Source: Paeniglutamicibacter sp. Y32M11 | Lineage (GTDB): Bacteria > Actinomycetota > Actinomycetes > Actinomycetales > Micrococcaceae | NCBI RefSeq assembly: GCF_019285735.1 | Contig: NZ_CP079107.1 | Coordinates: forward strand, 3,410,001-3,474,000 | Direction of reading: 5' to 3' | DNA: 64,000 nucleotides | Shown: positions 43,479 through 52,236 of the stretch, piece by piece | Numbering within the stretch: position 1 is the first letter of the stretch | How the letters are laid out: each line of letters begins with the position of its first letter | The notes under the pieces: model-generated | Databases searched by the model: none | What the model was told of the DNA's origin: nothing | What the model saw: only the letters and a program-made list of their open reading frames with translations | Translations under genes and position numbers: made by a program

Positions 43479-44420
43479 ATGAATTTGGAACAGCTCCGAA
43501 GCTTCGTAGAAGTTGCACGAATCGGCCATTTCACGCGAGCCGCCGCACTTTTACATCTGGCCCAGCCCTCGTTGAGTCGGCAGATCTCTACGCTCGAATC
43601 CGACCTTGGCGCGGAGCTTTTTCACCGCGTCCGGGGGAACATCACACTCACCGACGCCGGTGAATCACTCCTTCCGCTGGCTCGGCGCATGCTTGCCGAT
43701 GCGGAATCCGTGCGCTACGAGATGCAGGAACTTGCTGGTTTAAAGAAGGGCCGGGTGCGGCTCGGGGCAACCCCGACACTATGCATCAGCTTGGTCGCCG
43801 ATGTCCTGACCTCGTTCCACGCCGCCTACCCGGGCATCGATCTACATCTGACCGAAAAAGGGTCACACGGCCTGCTCGAAGAGTTATCCGAAGGTGCACT
43901 GGACATTGCCCTGATCACCACCTCGGAGGATCCACAGAACGCGTCCAGCATTTTGCAAAGGACTCCACTGCTCACCGAGGAACTTGTCCTCATCTCTTCG
44001 GCGCGTAGCGAGTTACTCATGGGTCGTGAGTCCATGACGCTCGGAGACATAGCAAAACTCCCGCTCATCACCTTCCACGAAAGCTACGACCTGCGGGCAA
44101 CCACCATGCAGGCGTTTTCGGCATCGCGGCTCAACCCCACCGTGGTTCTGGAGGGAGCCGAAATGGATGCGGTCCTGCGCTGTGTTGAACGCGGGCTCGG
44201 GGTGGCGGTGGTTCCCGCCATGGTCATGGTCGATCGACCGGGGCTTCGATCGGTCAGGATTACCGAACCCCGGCTGACCCGTTCAATCAGCATTGCGCAT
44301 CGCCACGACGTGACCCTGACACGCGCCGCGGCAGCGATGCAGGAAATGATCATCAATACCGCCGATCTGCTCGCCGCCGCACACACCGGTGCCGCAGCCA
44401 CCATTACCCGCTTGCATTAA
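43479..44420 (+). CDS. LysR-family transcriptional regulator
   Basis: The 313-residue protein has the LysR helix-turn-helix (MNLEQLRSFVEVARIGHFTR then AAALLHLAQPSLSRQISTLE) and a periplasmic-binding-like effector domain from about residue 90. It is transcribed divergently from the standalone fumarate reductase-type flavoprotein and probably regulates it. The effector may be a dicarboxylate; that is inference from the neighbour. Confidence 0.93.
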   Translation: MNLEQLRSFVEVARIGHFTRAAALLHLAQPSLSRQISTLESDLGAELFHRVRGNITLTDAGESLLPLARRMLADAESVRYEMQELAGLKKGRVRLGATPTLCISLVADVLTSFHAAYPGIDLHLTEKGSHGLLEELSEGALDIALITTSEDPQNASSILQRTPLLTEELVLISSARSELLMGRESMTLGDIAKLPLITFHESYDLRATTMQAFSASRLNPTVVLEGAEMDAVLRCVERGLGVAVVPAMVMVDRPGLRSVRITEPRLTRSISIAHRHDVTLTRAAAAMQEMIINTADLLAAAHTGAAATITRLH

Positions 44421-44513
44421 GCCCCTAGCCGAGAGCAGGTCATGTCCGTCCGAATCTACGACGGGCCGTGGCCGGGCGCTCCCTTTTGGAGATCCAACCA
44501 CGGACCGCAGAGC

Positions 44514-45239
44514 TTAGACCTGTTCGGTGATTTTGCCATCCCTGATTCGGAGTCGACGCTGAGCGCGAGCAGCAACGGCAGAATCGTGGGTGACCATCAC
44601 GATCGTTAACCCTTCACTCCACAACTGCACAAAAAGCTCCATGATCTCATCGCGCGTTGCCTCGTCAAGGTTGCCGGTGGGCTCATCAGCCAACAACGCC
44701 TTCGGGTTTTTAGCCAAAGCACGAGCGATTGCCACTCGCTGTTGCTGGCCGCCGGAAAGCTCACCGGGAAGGTGGGTGGCCCGTTCAACCAATCCCACCG
44801 ATGCCAGCGCTGCCGCGGCGCGCGTCGCACGCTCCTCTGCAGGCAGCTTCAGCGGAGCCAAACCCATTTCAACGTTCTCCTGGGCGCTGAGAGTGGGGAT
44901 GAGGTTGTAGTGCTGAAAGACGAAGCCAATATCGTGGGCCCTGATATCCGCAAGTGCCCCATCCCCCAGCGTGGAGATAGCCTTTCCCCCGACGCTCACC
45001 GTTCCGGAGGTTGGCCGATCTAGGGCTCCAAGCATCTGCAACATCGTTGATTTACCGCCACCGGTGGGACCTTGGATGGCCACCAGCTGGCCGGCGGGTA
45101 TTTCCAAATCCACCCCGTTGAGCGCATGCACCGTCCTGCCCTTTTGCAGGTAGCTCTTTTTTACCGCTTCAAGTCGGAACATCATCGTAATGTCCTGGCT
45201 CGTGGTGATGGTGGATTCGGTCTGTGTCAGTTCACTCAT
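44514..45239 (-). CDS. MacB/LolD-type ABC transporter ATP-binding protein
   Basis: The 241-residue protein has Walker A GPTGGGKST, the signature LSGGQQQRVAIARALAKNP, Walker B ALLADEPTGNLDEATRDEI and VMVTHDSAVAARAQRRLRIR, the layout of MacB/LolD/FtsE-like ATPases. The ATG at 45239 is 9 nt after AGGAG and is preferred over the ATG at 45245. The permease gene lies 21 bp upstream on the same strand. This class works as mechanotransmission or export machines rather than importers. Confidence 0.9.
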   Translation of the reverse strand: MSELTQTESTITTSQDITMMFRLEAVKKSYLQKGRTVHALNGVDLEIPAGQLVAIQGPTGGGKSTMLQMLGALDRPTSGTVSVGGKAISTLGDGALADIRAHDIGFVFQHYNLIPTLSAQENVEMGLAPLKLPAEERATRAAAALASVGLVERATHLPGELSGGQQQRVAIARALAKNPKALLADEPTGNLDEATRDEIMELFVQLWSEGLTIVMVTHDSAVAARAQRRLRIRDGKITEQV

Positions 45240-45260
45240 TGTCATTTTCTCCTTGTTTTC

Positions 45261-46745
45261 CTAGGCAACCGAGCGAAGGGCTTCGGCCGGGCGCAGACGC
45301 GCAGCACGCCAGCCGCCCAGAACGCCGGCCAGTAGGCCACCGGCGATGGAAATGGCTACGGCGATAATGATCACCGTTGGGGTAATCGGCAGGTTCAAAA
45401 CAACGTTTACAGCGTTTGAGGCGGCACTGGTCACGGCATTTGCAGCACCCGGAATGCCACCGGGTCCACCCATGACGCCCGGTCCTCCAGCACCGGTTGT
45501 GGCTGCGGCTGCGGTGAGCGTTGGCGAGAACACATTGATGATCACGATTCCGACGAGGCCAACAACGACACCCAAGATGCCGCCGAGTACCGACTGGACC
45601 ACTGATTCACCAGCGACCTGTCGCACGATGTTTGAATTGCGCCACCCGATGGCCTTCAATGTTCCGAATTCACGGGTTCGACGAGACACGCCGGAGAGCG
45701 TGAGCAAGATGGCCAATAGGAAAGCGACCGCCAGCACAGCAATGGACAGCCAGGTACCCAGCGAGGTTACGAGGCCCGAGGCAGTGGACAGGGAACCGGA
45801 AACCGTCGAGGCCAGATCCTCCTGAGTGTTCACGGTGTTATCCGGTAATGCGGTCTGTAGATCTGATTTCACCGCAGCGATCGCCGAAGCGGAGGCAGCC
45901 TGCACGTAGACGGTGCTGATCTTATCCGCACTATCAGAGAGTTTTTGTGCCACATCCAGTGGGATATAGGTATTAGACGCCGACTCGGCATCCGCACCGG
46001 ATCCCGCAACGATACCGACGACGGTGAACTTGGTGCCACCGATATCAAGCTTATCGGCCAGCTTGAGTTCCTCGGTGGTTGCATAGGCCGCATCAAGGAC
46101 AACGTTGTTCTTACCCGCATCATCGGCGGTAAGCAGGCGGCCGTCCTGCAGGGTTGCCGTAGTCAGTGGACCAATGGCATCTGCAGCGGAATCCACTCCC
46201 ATGACGGTGAACGAATTAACGTCGAACTGACCACCACCGCCCATGCCTCCGCCTTCCGGCGGGGCGCCGCTGGCGGCCCCGGGCGCTTGGGCGTTATCGC
46301 CCATGGCGCTACGTTGGGGAAGTTCACCGTCGAAGGTGGAGTTGGTCAGCGACAGAACACCCGAGGCAGCCGCGACGCCCACGGTAGAACTGACGGTATT
46401 CACCGCATCCGAATCGAAGGTCGCCGAACCGCGCGTGGTACTCAGTATCGACTGGTTGACCTCCTGTGTTCCGTCGTCGTCGGTGGATCCTGCATCCCCA
46501 TCAAATTCAAAGCGGGCTCCACCCGGTGCTCTGCCCGCAGCGGGAGCAGTCGGGGTAGATGTGACGGTGATGTCGGTGCCTAGACCGTAGACAGACTCAA
46601 GAGCTGAGGATTGTGCGTCGCGCACTCCTGCCGATAATGCGTTAACGATGATGACCAGGGCAATGGCCAGTGCCATGGCCGCGGCGATGATCGCCGTTTG
46701 CTTTCGCCGCCCCGACAATTCGCGCCGCAAATAACGTATGAACAT
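45261..46745 (-). CDS. MacB/FtsX-type ABC permease with Gly-rich extracellular linker
   Basis: The 494-residue protein has one N-terminal membrane helix, a large extracellular domain (about residues 45-330) and three C-terminal helices with the FtsX-type SGVSRRTREFGTLKAIGW loop. The extracellular part carries SGAPPEGGGMGGGGQFD and the final loop carries GPGVMGGPGGIPGAA, unusual Gly/Met/Pro-rich linkers. The ATG at 46745 has GGAGGG 7 nt upstream, so the start at 46790 is rejected. It forms a unit with the ATPase gene. A similar linker occurs in the lipoprotein at 48585-50210. Confidence 0.88.
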   Translation of the reverse strand: MFIRYLRRELSGRRKQTAIIAAAMALAIALVIIVNALSAGVRDAQSSALESVYGLGTDITVTSTPTAPAAGRAPGGARFEFDGDAGSTDDDGTQEVNQSILSTTRGSATFDSDAVNTVSSTVGVAAASGVLSLTNSTFDGELPQRSAMGDNAQAPGAASGAPPEGGGMGGGGQFDVNSFTVMGVDSAADAIGPLTTATLQDGRLLTADDAGKNNVVLDAAYATTEELKLADKLDIGGTKFTVVGIVAGSGADAESASNTYIPLDVAQKLSDSADKISTVYVQAASASAIAAVKSDLQTALPDNTVNTQEDLASTVSGSLSTASGLVTSLGTWLSIAVLAVAFLLAILLTLSGVSRRTREFGTLKAIGWRNSNIVRQVAGESVVQSVLGGILGVVVGLVGIVIINVFSPTLTAAAATTGAGGPGVMGGPGGIPGAANAVTSAASNAVNVVLNLPITPTVIIIAVAISIAGGLLAGVLGGWRAARLRPAEALRSVA

Positions 46746-47029
46746 GCGTGTTCCCTCCACTGTGCGGTCTATTACCGCGTTCAACTTCAAGCTATGGGAG
46801 GTTTCTATGCTTTGACTTGGGCGGTCCTGTGGGTCAACGAAGCGTGCACTTTGAAGTGGCTATGGATTGACTATGAGCGGGAAATTTCTTTAAGACGGCA
46901 AGGAACGTGTTGGTGCCAACACCAAATTCCGTATGGATTATCTTGCTCGACGATTAGGCTTAACACTGGCCCATTCGCATTCAAAATTGTTTGCACCGTG
47001 GGACCCGAAACAACTTTTCGAGGATTCAT

Positions 47030-47851
47030 TTGCCTTTCACCCTTGCCCATCCGGCCGCCATCCTGCCCTTCCTGCGTCAGCCCTTTGTACCAATCGCCTT
47101 GGTGGCCGGAGCCATGGCCCCGGATCTCCCATACTTCGCCATGGTGTCGTCCACGAGCACTGCTTGGTACGCGAATGTGCTCAACGGAGCCAACTCGCAT
47201 GATTTCGCCCAAATCCTCTCTGTTGGGCTGCCGCTGTCATTGATTCTGGCCGCAATTTTGTGGCTCGTGGTGAAACCCCTGCGCTGGGCTTTACCCGAAT
47301 CATGGGTGCCTCAGAAGCCGGTGTTCAAAGGACGGCCCCCAACGAGTGCACGAGTAGCGCTGTGGACGTTCTATTCGTTGATGGTGGGGCTGCTGACCCA
47401 TCTGGTGTGGGATTCTGTGACTCACACCAACGGCTGGGTCGTTACTCGTGTGCCGTTGCTCGCGAGTGAACCGTTTGCCGGGATCGCCGTTTATCGGTTG
47501 CTGCAACATGGCAGCACGCTGGCCGGGCTGGTGATTTTGCTTGTTTGGTATCTCAAACGGCGGAAAAATTCTGATGATCTCGACAAGGAGACTGTGCCCG
47601 CGCGTAAGAAGCGGCGTACCATCTTCCTGATCTTGGTCGTATCCATTGCGGCCGTGACCGCTGCCGTCTCCGGTCTGGGATCCAGCACCGTCTTGGAGGA
47701 TCCGATCGGCGCCGAATCGTTCCTGTGGATCATCATTACCCGTGGTGGGGCAGCATTGCTCGTTACTTTGGTCTGCATTGCCGTCGTGTGGCATGTGGTG
47801 GCATTGATCGGCTTGCTTTCTACGCTGACCCGGGCCAACAACCGTCCCTAG
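47030..47851 (+). CDS. DUF4184-family membrane protein
   Basis: The 273-residue protein begins LPFTLAHPAAILPFLRQ, the typical DUF4184 opening. It has six or seven helices and conserved polar positions in GAMAPDLPYF and LTHLVWDSVTH, which suggest a metal-dependent membrane hydrolase fold, though no activity is known. The TTG at 47030 has GAGG 7 nt upstream and matches the family start, so earlier frames are rejected. It is divergent from the ABC pair. Confidence 0.85.
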   Translation: MPFTLAHPAAILPFLRQPFVPIALVAGAMAPDLPYFAMVSSTSTAWYANVLNGANSHDFAQILSVGLPLSLILAAILWLVVKPLRWALPESWVPQKPVFKGRPPTSARVALWTFYSLMVGLLTHLVWDSVTHTNGWVVTRVPLLASEPFAGIAVYRLLQHGSTLAGLVILLVWYLKRRKNSDDLDKETVPARKKRRTIFLILVVSIAAVTAAVSGLGSSTVLEDPIGAESFLWIIITRGGAALLVTLVCIAVVWHVVALIGLLSTLTRANNRP

Positions 47852-48051
47852 TCTTGGCCCCATGGTGGCGTACGGGGGGTCGGGATTGCTAAGTTGTTGA
47901 TTATCGTCGCGGGCTTCCCCGGGACGGGGATGACAGAGCAGAACCGCCAGTTATTCCACCGCCCGTTTCGTGCGTTGCGGAGCACCGCCTCGGGTAGACC
48001 AGGGCATCCTCAATCCGCGCTTCGCCCGAAGAATAGAAAGAAGTCAACACC

Positions 48052-48543
48052 ATGACGGATCACAGCGTTGCAGCAGAAAATCTTGCCGAAGCCGTGGCCA
48101 TTGCCGCGAATAATGTCCGCAATGCTGGTGGTCCCTTCGGAGCGTTAATTGTCACCGCCGACGGCTCGCGCTTCGAGGGAGTCAACCGGGTTACCGCCAA
48201 TAACGACCCGACCGCCCACGCTGAGGTCACGGCCATCCGCGCTGCCTGCACCGCACTTGGAACCTTCGATCTGAGTGGTGCGGTGCTGTACACCAGCTGC
48301 GAACCGTGTCCTATGTGTCTTGCCTCCGCCCTGTGGGCCCGAGTATCGCGCGTCGTTTTTGCCGCGGACCGGCACGAAGCGGCAGCTGCCGGATTCGATG
48401 ACGCTGCCTTCTACACCTATTTCGAGGGCTCTGCGACCGAGCGCGAAACGCTCATGCCGGTCGACCGCATTACCGATGCCACCTTCGACAAGCACGAGCC
48501 CTTTGCTCTCTGGGCCACTCTCGAATCGCGCATCGAATACTGA
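48052..48543 (+). CDS. Guanine deaminase-type nucleoside deaminase
   Basis: The 163-residue protein has the cytidine/deoxycytidylate deaminase zinc site: TAHAEVTAIRAAC and YTSCEPCPMCLASALWA. The C-terminus (ATFDKHEPFALWATLESRIE) is like B. subtilis GuaD, which converts guanine to xanthine. It lies alone on the plus strand, convergent with the DUF4353 lipoprotein operon. It may act in purine salvage alongside GuaB1, though the two are far apart. Confidence 0.88.
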   Translation: MTDHSVAAENLAEAVAIAANNVRNAGGPFGALIVTADGSRFEGVNRVTANNDPTAHAEVTAIRAACTALGTFDLSGAVLYTSCEPCPMCLASALWARVSRVVFAADRHEAAAAGFDDAAFYTYFEGSATERETLMPVDRITDATFDKHEPFALWATLESRIEY

Positions 48544-48584
48544 GCCGCACAGGCAGTGTTCCCCTGGGGAACGCTGCTGCGAGG

Positions 48585-50210
48585 TTAGCCGCGGGCGCCG
48601 CCCGGGCTCATGCCCTCGCTGTATTCTCCGGCGGTAACGGTCACCAGTTCGGTGGTGTCCGAACCGCTTCCCTGACCTAGTCCCGCCTCGGTGCTGGAGC
48701 TACCGCCGCTGGAGAAGGTGTAGCTTTCGCCGTCAACAATTCCCGCACCCGAGTAGATCAGTGATGCTGTCTCGCGGGTGGTGGTGAAGGCCGCGACGGT
48801 TTCACCCTCCGTATTGGAGATCTGCACGACGGTTCCCTTGGGCAGTGCCGTATCAAAGATGGCTTGCAGGCCCGACTGGGTTGATGCCTCGCCCGGTGTG
48901 ACGGCCATCCCGGAGCTTCCCGCGGCGGCAATGGTGCCGCCGGTGACGGTGAAGTCACCGTTGACGTCGATGGGTGCATTGCCGTCATTGGTAGGACCGT
49001 TGATCACGGTGGTGCCACCTGTGACGCTTGCGGTGCCGTTGGAATCAAGTCCGTCGCCGTCCGCCATGACGGTGACCTCGCCACCGCTAATGACTAGGGA
49101 GAAATCGCCGACTGTCTCGCCGCCGCCCATGCCACCTCCGCCGGGAGGTGTTCCCCCTGCACCTTCGGCCGGGCGTGCGCCGGCACTCTTCTCCTGTGCT
49201 GCGGCACCGGTATCACTGGTGGTCTCCGTGGTGGTGGATCCACCGGAGGCGTTGAGCCCGTCATCCGAGGCGGTCACATTGATGACTCCACCGCTGAGCG
49301 CGATGTTGGCCGCTTCTAGACCTTCGGCCGATTTGCTGACCGTCACTTTTCCGCCGGTGACGGCAAGCTTGTTGTACGCCTTCACTCCGTCGTCCGCGGC
49401 GCTAACCTTCAGGGTGCCGTCCTGAACGAGTAACCAACCGCGGCCTTCGTCCTCTTCGTTGTCCGACTTCACCCCATCGTCACCGGCATCCACGGTGATC
49501 GTGCCACCGGTGATCGCGACGTAGTCCTTGCCGCGAATTCCGTCATCCACCGAGGTGGTATTGATGGTGCCGGAGGCGATGACCAGCCCATCGCTGACAT
49601 TGATGGCGTCGTTGAAGTTGCCTGCCACATCCAGCGATCCATCGCCGGCAATCGTGAAGTCTGCCTTCGAGTAGATGGTGGCGTTGGCCGCGTCCTCGGA
49701 GGTATCGGAGTATTCGTTGGCGTCGGAGAGCTTGTTGGTGGTGCCGTCCTGCAGGTACAGCAACACCTCGTTAGCCTCGGTGACCACCAGTGGGGAGCCG
49801 GTGCTGTTGGAGATGCTGGCGTTATCGAAGATCAAGCGGACGGCGGCTTCCTCCGGTGCCGAGATGGTGATGTTGCCGTCGCTGAGGGATCCGGAAATCC
49901 GGTAGTCACCGGCCTCGCTGATGGTGATCTTATCCCCCTCGATGGTGGCTCCGGCGCCCGAAGAAGTGCTGGCCCCATCTGCTAGTGCAATGTCCGTTTC
50001 TTTGGCCGAATCCCAGACAAGATCATCGGAGTCGAAATGAGTATCGGCGGCGACGTCGGTGCTGGTGTCCGCGTTGGTTGTGGCCACCGCCGTCGTCGCG
50101 GTGGTGGCGGTGGCCGATAATGCGCCTGCACCGCCATCGGTCGAGCAACCCGCGAGAAGGAGTGAGAGGGACAGTGCTGCAATCGAAAAAATGTGGGCTT
50201 TGCGGGCCAT
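48585..50210 (-). CDS. Secreted carbohydrate-binding (DUF4353) lipoprotein
   Basis: The 541-residue protein has a lipoprotein signal (L-L-L-A-G-C, Cys 22) and a low-complexity Ala/Thr linker. The long beta-helix-like body repeats strands ending D-D-G-(V/L): GTITVDAGDDGVKSDN, KVSAADDGVKAYNK, VINVTASDDGLNASGG and VTVMADGDGLDSNGT. A Gly-rich linker TPPGGGGMGGGET interrupts it. DUF4353 is annotated as carbohydrate-binding, with little experimental support. It follows the VTC and DUF4956 genes on the same strand (54 bp from VTC) and probably forms one operon with them. Confidence 0.85.
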   Translation of the reverse strand: MARKAHIFSIAALSLSLLLAGCSTDGGAGALSATATTATTAVATTNADTSTDVAADTHFDSDDLVWDSAKETDIALADGASTSSGAGATIEGDKITISEAGDYRISGSLSDGNITISAPEEAAVRLIFDNASISNSTGSPLVVTEANEVLLYLQDGTTNKLSDANEYSDTSEDAANATIYSKADFTIAGDGSLDVAGNFNDAINVSDGLVIASGTINTTSVDDGIRGKDYVAITGGTITVDAGDDGVKSDNEEDEGRGWLLVQDGTLKVSAADDGVKAYNKLAVTGGKVTVSKSAEGLEAANIALSGGVINVTASDDGLNASGGSTTTETTSDTGAAAQEKSAGARPAEGAGGTPPGGGGMGGGETVGDFSLVISGGEVTVMADGDGLDSNGTASVTGGTTVINGPTNDGNAPIDVNGDFTVTGGTIAAAGSSGMAVTPGEASTQSGLQAIFDTALPKGTVVQISNTEGETVAAFTTTRETASLIYSGAGIVDGESYTFSSGGSSSTEAGLGQGSGSDTTELVTVTAGEYSEGMSPGGARG

Positions 50211-50264
50211 GTCGTGGTCCTTTACTAAAGGGAGAGTTGGAGGGAGGTGAGAAGGACGGGCGTT

Positions 50265-51086
50265 TCAGCCCAGTGGAACAATCTGCAGCGTGTGGGTGAG
50301 CGTTTTGTGCCATTTATTGGCCGGTAGCTGTGGGTGCAGTAGCGCCAATCCGGTGGCAAATTTGGAGATCTTGCTGGGCCGAATCCCATGGGCCCAGAGT
50401 CTGCGGTCCATGGTTCCGGGGCTGGACCCCGATTTGGTTTCAATGACCACCGAACCGGCCAGTCTGGCCCCGCTGCCATCGGGTAGCCGCCAGAGTAGGT
50501 CTTCGTCGATGGTGACTCGTGATCCACAGCCCGGAAGGAAGAGGGTGGTTCGGTTGTAGTCGGTTTCGATGACCGGGGAAAGCCGCAGCGGATCGATCCG
50601 CGCGTATTGACCAAGCGTGTGTTCGAGGGTCTCGGCAATGTAGGAGTGTCCTTCATCGGTCAACCGCGTCCGGTCGCTGGGGTCATATTCGATGCGCTCT
50701 TTCACCGTGGCTTCTCTGGCTCCCTCGGTCTTGACCTCTAGGAAGGTGGTTCCGGTGTCTAGGTAGCTGCGGGTGCGAATCTTGAAGCGGCGGCGGCGGC
50801 CGGTGGCGGCGGATTTGTAGCTGAGTGCTTCGGGAGTATCGAAGTACACCGAGTTGTAGCCAAAGCGGCGCAACCCGTCCATGTGAAGCACCCGGGCCGT
50901 TGATTCCAGGCCGGAAAGTACCCGCATGGCGACCGGCAAGGGAACAACATATTTGCGGTCAACGCGGATTTGCAGCGCCGCAACCACGTTCAGTTCTTCC
51001 AGCCCGATCGGATCCAGTCGAGCTGCGAATTCAAGTGGTGCGTCCTGGGGCGGTTCGTGGCTCGTGGTGGTGGCGGGCTGTTCCAT
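50265..51086 (-). CDS. VTC-domain (polyphosphate polymerase-like) protein
   Basis: The 273-residue protein has the conserved VTC catalytic tunnel motifs: LQIRVDRKYVVP, YNSVYFDTPEALSY, RRRFKIRTRSYLDTG then TTFLEVKTEGA, VIETDYNRTTLFL, RVTIDEDLLW and VVIETKSG. In yeast Vtc4 this fold makes polyphosphate from ATP. The bacterial proteins are uncharacterised and usually sit beside DUF4956 and CotH or DUF4353 genes, as here. No transmembrane helix is evident, so it is probably cytoplasmic and works with the DUF4956 membrane protein encoded directly upstream. Confidence 0.88.
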   Translation of the reverse strand: MEQPATTTSHEPPQDAPLEFAARLDPIGLEELNVVAALQIRVDRKYVVPLPVAMRVLSGLESTARVLHMDGLRRFGYNSVYFDTPEALSYKSAATGRRRRFKIRTRSYLDTGTTFLEVKTEGAREATVKERIEYDPSDRTRLTDEGHSYIAETLEHTLGQYARIDPLRLSPVIETDYNRTTLFLPGCGSRVTIDEDLLWRLPDGSGARLAGSVVIETKSGSSPGTMDRRLWAHGIRPSKISKFATGLALLHPQLPANKWHKTLTHTLQIVPLG

Positions 51087-51147
51087 GGTGGGGTCGCGTC
51101 CTTTCCGAAGGCGGCGGTTGATCGGGCGTGGTGGTGGTCTTTTTCAG

Positions 51148-51819
51148 CTAGCGTTGGGCGCGCGGTGCCGGGCTTGCTCCCGGAAATTCGGTGGGCGTCG
51201 CGGAAATTGAGCTCTGGGAGGCGGCCCGATCTGGTAGCTGCTCGGATGGGATCGATTCGATGTCCGGGGCATGGCCCAACGGTGCTTCATAACGCACCTC
51301 AACAAGTGTCTTGTCATTGACCAGATCCAGCTGCTTGATTTCAAAGGTGTGCACCCGGCCACCCAAGACACGTTCCAGCTCGAGCTTCAGGCTGGCATCG
51401 TGGCTGATAGCCCTGTCGAGGATGACTTGCTGGTGGCGGTAGCGCGGGAGCACCGAGGGGTGATCACCAATCCACAGTGCCACCACGATCATGGCCATCA
51501 AGGTGATTCCCAGCCAGAGGGGGGTGACGCCAATGCCACCGATGAGGCCCAGTGCCAGCGCCGCGAAGTAGTACGCCACTTCGTGCTGGGAAAGTTCGGA
51601 GGAGCGCAATCGGATGATCGACAGGACGCCGAAGAGCCCAAGTCCGAGACCCACACCGGCGCTGGAGCCGGAAAGTGCGGCGGCGACGGCCAGCACGCCA
51701 ATGTTGACGCTCAAATAGGAAACCATGAGATCGCGCCGTCGGTGTCGACGCAGATACAGGGCAAAGGTCAGGATGGCAATGGCAATAACGTCGGCGCCAA
51801 GCATGATCGCGGTATTCAC
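51148..51819 (-). CDS. DUF4956-family membrane protein
   Basis: The 223-residue protein has four hydrophobic helices in the first 125 residues and a soluble C-terminal half (VRYEAPLGHAPDIESIPSEQ near the end). GLGLGLFGVLSIIRLRSSEL and QHEVAYYFAALALGLIGG are the DUF4956 signatures. The family is almost always linked to VTC-domain genes and its role is unknown. The start is GTG at 51819 with GGAGGAAT upstream. It is the first gene of a three-gene unit with VTC and DUF4353. Confidence 0.88.
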   Translation of the reverse strand: MNTAIMLGADVIAIAILTFALYLRRHRRRDLMVSYLSVNIGVLAVAAALSGSSAGVGLGLGLFGVLSIIRLRSSELSQHEVAYYFAALALGLIGGIGVTPLWLGITLMAMIVVALWIGDHPSVLPRYRHQQVILDRAISHDASLKLELERVLGGRVHTFEIKQLDLVNDKTLVEVRYEAPLGHAPDIESIPSEQLPDRAASQSSISATPTEFPGASPAPRAQR

Positions 51820-51940
51820 GGTTTATTCCTCCAGAGTTGGGCAAATGTTCTTCCACTAACTCTGGCCGCAGCTCCTGTGGGTAACGTATATTCTGCCCAT
51901 GGCGGGGCTATGACCTCGCTATATGCACCAGGCTCCGGCC

Positions 51941-51956
51941 GGTTTCGAGTGAAACC
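51941..51956. promoter_or_regulatory. GGTTTCGAGTGAAACC palindrome (first of two)
   Basis: A 16-bp near-palindrome matching the second copy at 52184-52199 except for its two central bases. Flanking CCGGCC...ACC is also similar. Confidence 0.45.
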
Positions 51957-52170
51957 ACCCCCCACACCGTCGTCGTTTCTCCCCTTTCCCTTGTCCGATA
52001 CCCAGCAGGAAAAAGCTGACGTTCCTGGAAGTGGGCAGGTCCCAAAGTGCTTTAGCATCATGCCCACCACAATTCGTGGGCAAACTCTGTCCACCGGTCT
52101 GGAGCACCTTCCCGTCCGGTGGCATCAATCGTCCGCAAACGCCCGATCTACGACGCGGATTGGAGATGAA

Positions 52171-52216
52171 AGTGCCTCGGGCCGGTTTCATGTGAAACCA
52201 ACCCGAGGCACTTTTT
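52171..52216. terminator. Nested-hairpin terminator of the OpuC-type operon
   Basis: AGTGCCTCGGG/CCCGAGGCACT (52171-52181 and 52202-52212) encloses the GGTTTCA/TGAAACC stem. TTTTT follows on the plus strand and TTTCATC on the minus strand. It lies 20 bp after the last osmoprotectant gene. Confidence 0.8.
52184..52199. promoter_or_regulatory. GGTTTCATGTGAAACC palindrome, parS-like
   Basis: It differs from the ParB site core GTTTCACGTGAAAC at one position. It forms the upper stem of the terminator hairpin, so a purely structural role is equally possible. Confidence 0.35.
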
Positions 52217-52236
52217 GGTATGCAGCTTTTGCTCCG

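Larger units (their letters stand above)
51820..52236. other. Intergenic region with two parS-like palindromes
   Basis: 417 bp between the DUF4956 start and the end of the OpuC-type operon. I see no coding frame. It holds the DUF4956 promoter, two GGTTTC-N4-GAAACC palindromes and a terminator. Confidence 0.6.
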
